A DNA stretch of 64,000 nt from NCBI GenBank assembly GCA_009746045.1, contig RPFO01000213.1, positions 12,371,063 through 12,435,062 on the forward strand, given 5' to 3'. Source of the DNA: Mesostigma viride (lineage: Eukaryota > Streptophyta > Mesostigmatophyceae > Mesostigmatales > Mesostigmataceae). Below are positions 1-10,700 of the stretch, in pieces. The position numbers and the translations under genes are program-made. Each line of letters starts with the position of its first letter. Positions within the stretch are counted from its first letter, which is position 1. The notes under the pieces are model-generated. The model was not told where the DNA came from. It did no database searches and saw only the letters and a program-made list of their open reading frames with translations.

Positions 1-683
1 CCCCAATTACCAAAACAGATACAATTGATCAGCACAAAAAGATGGGGCGGACCAGCACCGACAGGTACGATCGGCGCGCACAAGCAGATGGGGTGGACCA
101 GCACCGACAGATAAAATTGGCTAGCTTTAATGGGTTAGCACAAACAGATTTAATGGACCAGCTCAAAGAGCATCTGCGCAAACCACGAAGAATCTCAGCA
201 CGAATGCCTATGATGTACATGACATGGCCATCGGTGGAAGTGCCCCTGGCAGGGCTAGGTACCCATCCAGTGCCTGCATACGCAACCAACCGTTATACAG
301 ACACATGGCAATGGTGGTGCTGAACTAGGCACAAACAGCCTGGGGTTGCAGAAATAGGTACGAATAGCTCGGGTTGCAGAAATAGGCACAAATAAGACCA
401 TTTCCCAGACACCGACATCGACCTGGAACAGGTGACACTAGGGAGCGGATGCTAGCAATGCCAGTGTCAGACGGCCAAACCAATTATTTTCCTAGATGAT
501 TACATTATCTTATATTAGAATCATTTCCTAGATAAGAATATTCTCCTACATTAGAACATGGTTATCCTATATTACATGGCAAGCCTCTTCTTGTGCTTAA
601 CTATGGGCCAAGCACTTTGGTATGCCATGGTATAGATTTATCCCCCCAGGCAACAAAAGCAACCCCAGGGGCCAGGGACCCAC
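1..683. other. Left-edge non-coding stretch with short imperfect repeats
   Basis: No exon could be supported here. Bases 30-170 hold imperfect repeats built around 'gatggggnggaccagcaccgacag' and 'gcacaaacagat'. It is probably intron 2 of the cyclophilin gene on the minus strand, because the next cyclophilin exon was not found before the window edge. Confidence 0.5.
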
Positions 684-2079
684 TTGTAGATGGAGTCCCC
701 CCCCTTGCCGGTCCCCGTTGGATCCCCCGTCTGCGCCAGGAAGTCCTTTTGCACGCTGTGGAAAAGGCAGTCGTTGAAGTACTTGATCCTGCCGGTTTGA
801 AGGTGTCGGGTGTATGCATGAAGATGTCCACAGTAAAAAAGTGATGTGTGAGCAGCAGTCAATGACGTGGGCGAGGCAGTCGATGAAGTACTTGACCCTG
901 AGGCCAAGCTGCAGCGAAAACTGAGGCTTCTGGCTGACGTACGTGAACATGTTGATATGAGTGCAATTCATATTCAGGGTTCTCATACACATAGGCGTAT
1001 AGAGTGTGTGACTGGGCTGTAAGCTGGGTTAGCGCCGTTCAACGCCTGCGGTCAAGGCATGTGTGAGGCAGTCAATGAACTACCACATGCTGAGAGCGTG
1101 GTGTAGTGTGTAGCGTGTAGTGTGTAGTGTGTACCGTGTAGTGCACAGGGTCTGGAGGTGGGACCACGCAGCAGGAAAGGGATGGGTGAGCAGCTGTGTG
1201 GAGGAGGCACTACCGTGGAAGAGGCAGGCATTGAAGCATGCAAATGTCAAACGAGCCATGAAAGTGCTCCTCCAGGAAGGCCCTATCGACCCTGCATCCT
1301 TCAAGCCTTCCCCCAGTGCTTCCAAGTTAAATATGTGGGGCATACGTGGCTGCCACAGGGGCATGCTCAGAGACTTCATATTATACATAATTTATGTGTG
1401 TCAAGTCCTGGACGGCGCAAACGCCGCATAAAATCACAGATATATTCGTTGCAGAATCGGCAGATCCCGGAGTAACCCCCGTGGGCATATGCCTATCGCT
1501 GTTTCGGATACACGTGTATTGTTATATTGGTTATCACATAATGTGTGAACCGTGCATGGGCCAAGAGTATACTGAAAAGGAGCAATGAGTGCGGAGACTA
1601 GCTTGAGCATCCGCAGATTACAGATAATAAATATGCATATATATACAGCGGAGTCTTTAAAGCAAGGGTAAATGCCCCAAAGAACTCAAAATCTCCCAGA
1701 CAGGTTTCTCCTCCTCCAAGCCTTGCACATGCACGCACGCGGAGCCCATCCACGATGCAAGCGCAGAAGCAGCCAAGCGGGGACGGCATCCGGCCATACC
1801 AAGAACGCGTGTACGAGTAATACAATCTGCTAAGACTAGGACTCTGAAATACAGGATGCCATCACCACCGTGTGTGCCACATGGAGCAGCGTAAAACAGC
1901 CATTCTTAACTCAGGCACGTTAAAAACGTGAAAAGCTCCCGACGAAAACTTGCTAGGCACATTACGATGAATAAAACTTACTTGCACAGTTTAAGAAAGT
2001 TCTTCGTCGAAAGGGGGCATTCCTGAACGTGTAGGTCGATAACGACGTCTCCTTTGCTGGTCTCGAGAAGGACAGCCAT
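684..2079 (-). CDS. PPIL4/CYP59-type cyclophilin, N-terminal part (two exons, partial at left edge)
   Basis: Two exons join in frame on the minus strand. Exon 1 (2079 to 1982) starts at an ATG and encodes [20 protein letters not shown] followed by [13 protein letters not shown]. It ends with donor GTAAGT in phase 2. Exon 2 (788 to 684) follows a CAG acceptor and encodes [20 protein letters not shown] then [15 protein letters not shown], ending at GTGGGT. The block [19 protein letters not shown] and the short unbroken N terminus fit the PPIL4/CYP59 group of cyclophilins. In that family the isomerase domain is followed by an RRM, and the proteins act in the nucleus near transcription and splicing machinery. 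The RRM half is not in this window. The 1.2-kb intron holds several imperfect copies of the exon 2 start. The gene is head to head with the small charged-protein gene at 2963. Confidence 0.85.
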
Positions 2080-2962
2080 GTTGTTGAGTCGCCCTCTATT
2101 GGGCAGTAACCTCCGAAATCTGTTGTAAAAAAAAACCACTGACAAGATAAACTAAAGAATATTAAGCGATAAATATGATTCCTTCATTTTCAAATACGAT
2201 TGCATTGCAAAAGCCGAACTTCCCTGCAATTATTGCTGAAATCGTGGCACTGCCGACTGGAGACCGGCATCGCCAAATTATTGCAATTGCACAAAAGTGA
2301 ACAACCCGGTGTTGAGCGCTCGCATAAGACCAACCCCGAACATCTTGACCGCGCCGCGCCTTCATGGAGCTCTCCCTGCCTGAGCTGCCCGTAATAAAAT
2401 CATCTCATCCGGCGACCGGCGCTGGATATGACTCGAGGGAGCTGTGTATTTTTTATTGCCTGCATACATACCCAACTCCGAGTTCCGAGGCCGCCGCAGC
2501 CCGCATGCCAGGTGGCTGTTCCCGGACGCCGCAAAATATCTTTTCCCGACTTTATCCATGCTCCCACCTATCGCTGACTGTACCACTGTGGCCGATGGAA
2601 ACGAATGCGCCCACTGCCAACTGCCAAGTTGGACGAGGCCAGGAGTCGCGCGCTAGTACGATGGCCGCGTCTCCAAGCAGTCTTTTCCCCACAACGAAAC
2701 AGAAGCTGCTGACGGAGCTGGTAGCGTGACATTGGGACGGGGTGACACGCTCAGGCATCCATAGCGAACTCGCAAAACCCACATTACAAGATTATACGTG
2801 GAATAATTCGCTAAGAGCTGTTGCTGCGGGAGGGAGGTGATTATCGAAGAGGACTTGTTAGAAACCATAGCGTAATGTGACGCACGAAAAATCTTGCGCG
2901 ATCGAACTGGCTGCCTTTTAAACGAGACGAACACGGCGCCTGTCCCAAATTCATACTACCCG
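2080..2962. promoter_or_regulatory. Divergent promoter region between the cyclophilin and the small charged-protein gene
   Basis: This 883-bp gap separates two start codons that point away from each other, so it should hold both promoters and both 5' UTRs. Open frames run on both strands at about 2160-2780 but lack homology or splice support. No specific factor site was recognised. Confidence 0.45.
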
Positions 2963-5900
2963 ATGAAGTCAAGAAGGCGACGACGTCATCGGCAGAGCCC
3001 GAGTTTCGAGGATGGCGCGCACCGCGCGGACATGGACTTGGCCATGGAGGACGTAGAAAAAGGCGGAAACTCGCCGGAAGCACCTGCGCTCCACAACCCG
3101 CTGCAGAGACAAAAGCGAGAATACAGGGAAATGCGGCTTAAAATCCGTCACTTGCGCGAACAAAGGTTAGTAAGCCCCGATATCCATCTTTCAAGCCGTT
3201 GGATGCATATCCTTTAGTTTGGTGGACGGCCTGTGCCGTTCTTGGAATTTCGTTGGAACGTAAATTTCTTTTTATTTTTTTCGCCCATTACGTGCGCGCC
3301 CTGCCGTAGCCTCTAGCTTTCTCTATGCCCTTGCCGCGTATTGTCGACAAAGGCCACTCGTAAGGCAGTGGAGGTCTTAGAGGTCACTAAAGATCGCTAC
3401 GCACTTTTGGGGGCGGGGGGAGGTTCTCGGGCGAGCCGGCGGTGGGGAAACCTTTTTTTTTGTGCGCCGGCGGGTCCACGCGTTTTGCCGGTGCCCATGT
3501 TTTTGGCGTGCCAACGACTAGCCCTATTGTGTAGTTCGGAAGTGTTCCTTACCCGTATCACCGAGAGTATTTGGTACCCGTATCTCCGAGAGGAAGGGTG
3601 CATTCTTGCCCACGCCAAACTTGTTTGCAGAAAAGGCAGCATCTGTTTCGGATGCTCATGCTACGTGCCTTATCCCTCAGGGTGTGCGCCTGCGTTGCCC
3701 AGTTGGATTCTCATTTCGTGTCTCTTTCTCTCTTCCCTAGTTGCAACAGCCCAAAGACGTGCTGGCTTTGGGCCGATGCAATGCTATTAACATGCCTCAG
3801 TTGGCTATGGAAATTCGCAATGGCACGCGTGTTGCCGGTTGGGCATGAATCGTAGTGGTGCGTTTTCCTAGTGGCAGCTGGTGCAGCGCTTGGTTGTTGT
3901 ATCATAACACGGTGAAACATTTTCATTCATTACGTCCACTGCAACAACATCTTGCTTGTGGCATGCTTGACTTATTTCCTGTCACCCACCACCCACAACC
4001 CACCACCCACCACCCACCACCCACCACCCACCACCCACCACCCACCACCCACCACCCACCACCCACCACCCACCACCCACCACCCACCACCCACCACCCA
4101 CCACCCACCACCCACCACCCACCACCCACCACCCACCACCCACCACCCACCACCCACCACCCACCACCCACCACCACCACCCACCACCCACCACCCACCC
4201 CATCCCCACCCACAAACGCCCACCCACAACCCCCACCCCACCCCCCACCCCCACCCCCCACCCCCCACCCCCACCCCCCACCCCCACCCCCACCCCCCAC
4301 CCCCACCCCCCCCACCCCCCACCCCCCACCCCACCCCCCACCCCCACCCCCACCACCCGCTACCCACCACCACCTAATCGCCACCCGTCACCCAGGCTGA
4401 AGATATCGAAGAAGGGGAGTGTGGAGGAGAAAGCGCGTCGGAAAGCGCTCACAAAGACGATCAAGGCGATTGTAGAGGTGAGCCCTCACGCCTTACAGTA
4501 GGCTTGCTTAGAGCATACTTGTACGGTGCAGGCAGACTAGCTCAATCTATGTCTGGCTGTGTGATGGCTGGCATTCACTAACCCTTTTGCTGGGCGATCT
4601 CCCACTACCGTTGCTGGTTTCCTTACTAGTATTTTTTCGGCAGTTGTATTTGTTTGGCTTGCCTGTCTCCTCCTCCCCTCCCCCCCTTCCCCCCTCGCCT
4701 TCCCACTCTCCCCCCCCGTCCCCCCCCCCCCCCCCCCCCCCCTACCTTCTGTGAAACATGGGGCCTTGTGCCCCATTTCTTATGCTCCCATTACTTATGC
4801 CTCTGTATGAGTGCCCCTTTAGCGTTTCTGCCCCAGTACCGAATAACGTATAGTCCTGAACAACTTTTGTCCTGAATGGCCTCTTGTCCTGAATAGAACT
4901 TTGTGGCCCAAGGCCTCTTGTACACCTACTCTTTGTGAGAGCAGTAGCAGGAGGAGCCAACACCCATACCCCCATGCTCCATGCTTCAGTACCTGTTGTG
5001 CCCCCACAATCATTCATACCTGTCACGCCCCCACCATAATCCCCCCTGTTGTGCGCCTCTACCCCAATGCCCTGCGACGAGCAGAAGCAAAAGGAGGAGC
5101 ACGAGAAGGAGCTGCAGCAGTACCTTAAAGCGCGGGAAGGTGGGTGCCACTAAGGCAGTGAAAGTGGGTTGGGCTGTGAAAATGTGCTCTGGCTGTGGGA
5201 GGTTCAAGACTTGGAGTGAACGCCTGTCAAGCGCGCCGTGCATGCCACGCTTGTTACTAACACCCTCGCTGCTGGCACATTTGATCGTAGATTCGCCGAC
5301 GTCAACGCTACTGCTGGTAACGTAGACTACTGTTGTGCGGCTGTTAGGGAAGGTGGGTTTGCGGCAGTGGTTTTTGCATGTTTGTTTTGTTTGTTTGTTT
5401 TGTTCGCTTGTTTTGTGCCCATCTTGTCAGTAGCAGTAGCAAGGGAGACAACATCCGATGGCACAAGCTTAGCAGGATGTCTGCAAGCCAGATAACCATG
5501 TTCCAAGCAAAATGTTTCCGGCCCCACCGTCTAGGTCATCTAGTTGCTGTTAGCGTTAGCCAGCAATAGTTTCAATGAACAAGGCAGCACATTTCCATCT
5601 CCATTCATATTCATCATCCTGACCGCCTCGAAAACGCGGATAAGACGGCAGGCTGGAGCAACCATGGTCCGGATTCTCCATATTCCTGGCCCGCGCTGGC
5701 TGTCTCATTGATACCATGGTCACTATTGTTCATAGTAATGCCATGCCTGCGCTGGTTGTCTCATTCATGTTCGCCTCGGTTGGATGCAAAGATAAGGTGT
5801 GCCGTTTTCCTACCGCGTCATCATCTTCTCATGGTGCCTTGGTGCATGACCTAGCTTCCGTGTCAGTTTCGTACCTACCTCGTTCAAGCGCATGGATGTC

Positions 5901-6312
5901 AGCATGGCTGGCGGCACGTCTCACATGCAGCAACAGTCCGGACCTCGGGAATCCTGTTTAAGTTCCGTTTAGCCAATCCCAGGATATAAGTAGATGCTGT
6001 GGTTTGTGATGGTAGTGGCCGTTTTCGGTAGCTCATGAAGCGAAAGTCCGCTTGTTACGAGGTTTCGTAGCAATTATCTACTGGTCTTTATCCTTCTGGT
6101 CAGCCCGCCCTTTCCTTCCATCGGTGTCTGTGAGAGTAACCCCTTTGGTGCCATGTGCCTGGGGTCACTGTTCGCGTGCAGCGGAGGAGGTGCCGGACAT
6201 TGAAGCGCCCGACGGCGAGCACGCGCCCGTGAGCCAGAGCCAGTTTGTGTCGGACAGTGGGCACGAGGGGGACGTTGAAGACTTGGAGACAGACACCAGT
6301 GTCCGGCTCTGA
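2963..6312 (+). CDS. Small highly charged coiled-coil-like protein, four exons, function unknown
   Basis: Four exons join in frame into a predicted 156-aa protein: 2963-3165, 4396-4477, 5085-5139 and 6182-6312. Donors are GTTAGT, GTGAGC and GTGGGT, and every acceptor is AG. The N terminus is very basic (MKSRRRRRHRQSPSF), like a nuclear localisation signal. The middle is Lys/Glu/Arg-rich and helix-prone (QRQKREYREMRLKIRHLREQ, then KQKEEHEKELQQYLKAR). The C terminus is acidic and ends VEDLETDTSVRL. I do not recognise a family. A nuclear or nucleolar role is only an inference from composition. Intron 1 contains a CCCACCA heptamer array and C-rich tracts. The exon 3 acceptor could instead lie 3 bp upstream. 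Matching phases across four exons is the main evidence that it is real. Confidence 0.6.
3985..4375. repeat. CCCACCA heptamer array followed by a C-rich tract
   Basis: A near-perfect 7-bp tandem repeat runs to about 4195 and decays into CCCCCAC-type sequence to about 4375. It lies in intron 1 of the small charged-protein gene. The long Pro/His and Gly/Trp frames it creates on both strands are artefacts of the repeat. Confidence 0.95.
4676..4742. repeat. C-rich and poly-C tract
   Basis: A pyrimidine run ends in an uninterrupted stretch of about 20 C. It lies in intron 2 of the small charged-protein gene. Confidence 0.9.
5662..5770 (+). repeat. Dispersed repeat copy (GGTCCGGATTCTCC family)
   Basis: This segment shares the blocks CCATGGTCCGGATTCTCCA, 'gcgctggctgtctcatt' and 'ggtcactat' with 14392-14510. 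Parts recur at 7366-7425, 40535-40570 and, inverted, near 46280-46345. An inverted copy of the first block lies at 6579-6601. It looks like a short mobile or ancient interspersed element, but no coding capacity or clear ends were seen. Confidence 0.6.
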
Positions 6313-7748
6313 TCACGGCTCGTGTGACCGCGTCGTCCCACCGTGTTACTCCTCTTGCTGCCATGTAAAACCAGCTCGTGTTGCGGCCATGCACTCGCTC
6401 ATGCTCATGTCAGAACTACCTGGCCGGCAGAGGAAAGCGTGGATTGAGGGAAAGATTCCACCTGCATGGAGGCACGGCATATTGTCCATCTCGTCACGTG
6501 ACAGGGCAAGCCAAGCTCTGGGGCGGCAGTGACCAAGTGTGTGTATCGCTGAAACCTATTCTTAGTGCATGCCATAAATCTGGAGAATCCGGACCATGGT
6601 AGCTCGAGCCATGGTCCGGACCATGATCCGGACCATGGCCGTGTACCTTTAAAGGAACATGCCTAGAGCCATGTATGAAGATGTCTAGGCATGGTACCTA
6701 CTCAGGTTGCTCACACGATTGTATACGATACACTTAATATAATGGGTGTGGTCTTTAAAATATAAATTAGTGATGGAGTGTTCAGTTGCTTGATTCTGCC
6801 TTGAGCTAGATGTCTCGTGGATGTTGGCAGAACGAGTCGCACGATTCACAACTATAATATTGATAAGTAAAAGCATCATTTGCGCAGTGGCCGGAGGTTG
6901 TGTTTGATCGATATAGGACCTGGCCCGGCCTGCCTGCATGGCCAGGCAGCGCTCATGTGACACGCTTTGGCCGGCAAACATGCATGCATGCAGTGGCGTA
7001 CAGTAAGTGATGGAGACAATAACTATGCACGCATGGGCACCGCAGGGCCGGCGCACTAGCTTAATTGAACGTACCAGTAGCTTGCTAGGTAATTTAATGG
7101 ATGTGAGACATCGTACGATAAATAAAAATTGTATAAGTGGCCCCAGGCCCTGGGCCAAGGAGCACCGGCCCTCGATCGCGAAGCGTTGTAGCTGCTGTAG
7201 GTTTACTGTTAGTTTCAATAGAAAAGGATATCTAGCTGCTGTCTGGCCCCCATGCCGCCTCGATCCGGCTGCATGTGTACCGACCATGGATCGATCGATG
7301 AAGCGCATCGCATATCACGAACAACGTACCCAACAAACACGGATAAGATAACAGCAGGCTCGAGCTATAATGGTCCAGATCCCCCAGATTTCTGGTATGC
7401 GCTGGTTATCTCCTTTACAATACTTCATTGCTCTAGTAATTGGCCTGGTCAGGGAGGTCAGGCTGTGATCTGTGGCATACATCACGGTACTATCACAACC
7501 ACCAGATGCATATTCAAATACTGTCCTATCCGGACAGAGAAAAAAAAGAAATCACTGGCGATGCTTTCCGCTGAGGTGGGTCCAGAATCACCTAAAAAAT
7601 CAGGCTCATGAATCCATGCTTCCCGCTAGCGGTCACATGGTATCAAACTAACAAGCTTATTATCACCCAACACAATACTGAAAATTGCCAGTGAAAATTT
7701 CCGGGTACTCATACACATCCACTACCATATCCTCAACACGGCAGCTGC
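6313..7748. other. Intergenic region between two convergent gene ends
   Basis: This holds the 3' end of the small charged-protein gene and the 3' flank of the F-box gene. Bases 6579-6640 contain overlapping palindromes built on CCATGGTCCGGACCATG. A degenerate dispersed-repeat copy lies at 7366-7425. No gene could be supported. The long minus-strand frame at 6685-7308 has no recognisable domain or splice context. Confidence 0.5.
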
Positions 7749-10700
7749 TCACGGCGAACAAGCTGACGTAAGCGCGAAATCGATGACCGACAGCTGACAG
7801 TTGCCCGCATCCTTGACAATGCTGCAATCATCGATCGCGAGCGCGCCGTAGAGGCCCTCCGACGGACACATCACGCTTACGATCATGTGCACGGGCCAGC
7901 CAGGCGCCCGCTTCCATATGCACAGCATCTCGCTCGACAGCGCTAGCACGTACGAGCGCGTGAAGCCGACGCCGCGAATCGCGGCCCCTGGCTCGATCTG
8001 CAGGGTGGCCTCGCAGCACCAGCTGGGGGTGGGGGTTTCAAGGTGACAAGGGAGCGGGGACGCAGAGTCGACAAGAAAAACAAGTATTCAGGTACGGGCA
8101 TGGACAGTGAGTAAACATACCGACATGATAGTTTATTAAGAAAACCAAACGGGATGGTTTTAAAGGATGGTACAAGTAAACATACAGACAGGATCGTTTA
8201 CAAAGAAAACCAGAAGGGATGGTTAATAGGATGGTACAACACTGCTTCCGCGCACAGCCGGTCCAACATCCCCACAACTAAGGGATGACAGGGTCGCATA
8301 CTTCCTAGAGCCAGGTTACGGGTTGCCAAATACGCGGATGCACCAGCTACAATGTACACAAACTACTTAAGTACAAACTTCTCAGCACAGCCTTTGAAGG
8401 GACGACGACGGTTCTTTAATCTTTAATTTAAATCCCAGCCATCCACATGATGGCCTTCATCTGATCTCGTCATCTTTGCACCTCTGAGCCAGCCACCCCC
8501 CAAAACTCACACACTCACAACCACTCACTTTTGTACTCAGTCTCATACTGGACACAGCCAACCCCTTCCCCCCTTGCGCCACATCCCTAGCCCACAATCA
8601 TAGGAACCTTAGAGCCCTCATGCAATTGCCACCCAACAGGCACACCCAAACCCGTTCTCCCTCGTGCCACAACTCCAGGGGCACCCGACCCCCAAGCCCC
8701 TGAGCCCCTCATGCCAAGCACACCCCAGCCAGCACGCTTACACCCTTGCACCCTTTCTCCCTGCCACCCCCACCCCAGCAACATCCCAAACAAAACATCT
8801 CACTCCATCAAAAGCAAATGATATGTGTGCTCATGCCAGAAATGCGGCACCCATGCAGCCGCAGCATGCCGTCCGACAAAGCACACAGGCGCGCCCCACC
8901 TGTTCCCTGACACGCCCCCGTCCTCTCCCCCGCGTGCCTGGTTCCACCACAGCCGCATCGTGCCGTCCGCGCTGCCGCTTGCCAGCCACCTGTCGCCGTC
9001 TGACGCGAGAGCTAAGACCGCGTCCCCGTGTCCCTCCAGGGTGGCCTCGCACCTCCACTCGTACGAATACTCGTTCGAGGAGACAGAAGCCGCCGCTGCC
9101 GATGAGTTCAATGGAGAAGACCCGCTCTCGGTGGGGGAAGCGCCCCCCATTCCCCCACCCCCAACATTCCCATGGCTCGCATTTGGGGGCGAGGATGCCG
9201 ATGAGGACAGGTGGTGGTTGACTCCATGCGAGGGACCCGAAGGTTGAGGCAGCGCGGGGGGGGCAGCGGCTCCCCAGGTGGACCACAGGGAGGCGGGAGG
9301 GGGACTGCTTGCTTGGCGCACGTCCTGCAGGACGCAGCCCCATACGCGGACGAGTCGGTCCTGGCCACCGGCCATCACACGCGTGCCGTCGGAGGTGAGG
9401 CAGTAGACGTCGGAGCCGCGGTCGGAGGGCGTGTCGGGTGCCTGCATAGCATATCATGTGTTTGGGAACCACAGAGACCGTTAGGCCGAGTGCATCGCGG
9501 CGCCAACATGGGTGCAAACCGGCATAGGGGCGTGTCGGGCGCCCACAACATGGTAGTATTGGTTACGAAGGAAACAAAACATCGGGGAAAAACATATCAG
9601 TGGGGCATTGGGGAATCGTCATATTGCATATTGGGGTGCAGAGGCAATACGGCCCAGAAGTTATTGGGGTGCTTTCGTCGCATTGTCAAGTACTTGCGAC
9701 TGGCGCCCTATGGGGGTGCCATCGGCATGTTGTTGAAGCGCCTGCCTCGTGGGGGCGAGGATGCCCCGGGGGTGCAGCGTTGTAGGGGGTTTATGAGGGT
9801 TGGTCTTATGCGGGTGAAACGTTGTAGGGGGTTTATCAGGGTTGGTCTAATGCGGGTGAAACGTTGTAGGGGGTTTATGAGGGTTGGTCTTATGCGGGTG
9901 AAACGTTGTAGGGGGTTTATGAGGGTTGGTCTTATGCGGGTGCAACGTTGTAGGGGGGTTATGAGGGTTGGTCTTATGCGGGTGAAACGTTGTAGGGGAG
10001 TTGAGTTATGAGGGTTGGTCTAATGCGGGTGAAACGTTGTAGGGGGGGATTCTTGGTCTTACGGGGGTGTTATGAGGGTGCAAGTAATCAATTGAGGAGG
10101 GTGCATCCAGGTGCGGAAGATTGGACGCACACGCCCCAAGTCCAGCGCGTCTACGTAGTCAACACTGCCTCAGACAGGAGGAACGTACAATAGATGAAAG
10201 CCACTAACAAACAAACATCGTTGTGTCCTATGGCTGGTTGACTACGCCAGGACCGCGGCTCACTGCATCAGGTCCACGTAGTTGGAGATTGCCACAGATA
10301 GATATGACGGCCAGTTCTATCAACTAATAGAAACAAGCAACAAAAGAAACCATTAGAAGCATCAAATTTGCCCAAGTGCTCAACTCACCTCCAGCGGGTC
10401 CACGTACTTTTAAGTTGCCACAGACAAACACATAACAGATAGAACCCACAACAAACCAATGCCAGGCTCTCCCATTGTCAACTAACATTTTGCCCATAAT
10501 GATTCAATAGGTGCTGAAGCTAAGGTCCATACGAGTGCCTTCCTACTGCCAAAAGGCCTCACTACGTTCATAACACCACTCGAGGTACACGCGCACATGC
10601 ATGACAGATCACATGGCATCAAGGTGCCGCGCCCCCCACTTTGGCACTCGTACCACATAAGGGCGGGCACGGTTGACAGTAGGCACTAGTACTGGCGCAA

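Noticed and set aside
3923-4400. Long Pro/His and Gly/Trp open frames on both strands
   Set aside because: They are produced by the CCCACCA and C-rich arrays in an intron; no start context, conservation or splice support.
6685-7308. Minus-strand open frame of 207 codons between two genes
   Set aside because: Low-GC, cysteine- and serine-rich translation without motifs or a credible start; likely chance in intergenic sequence.
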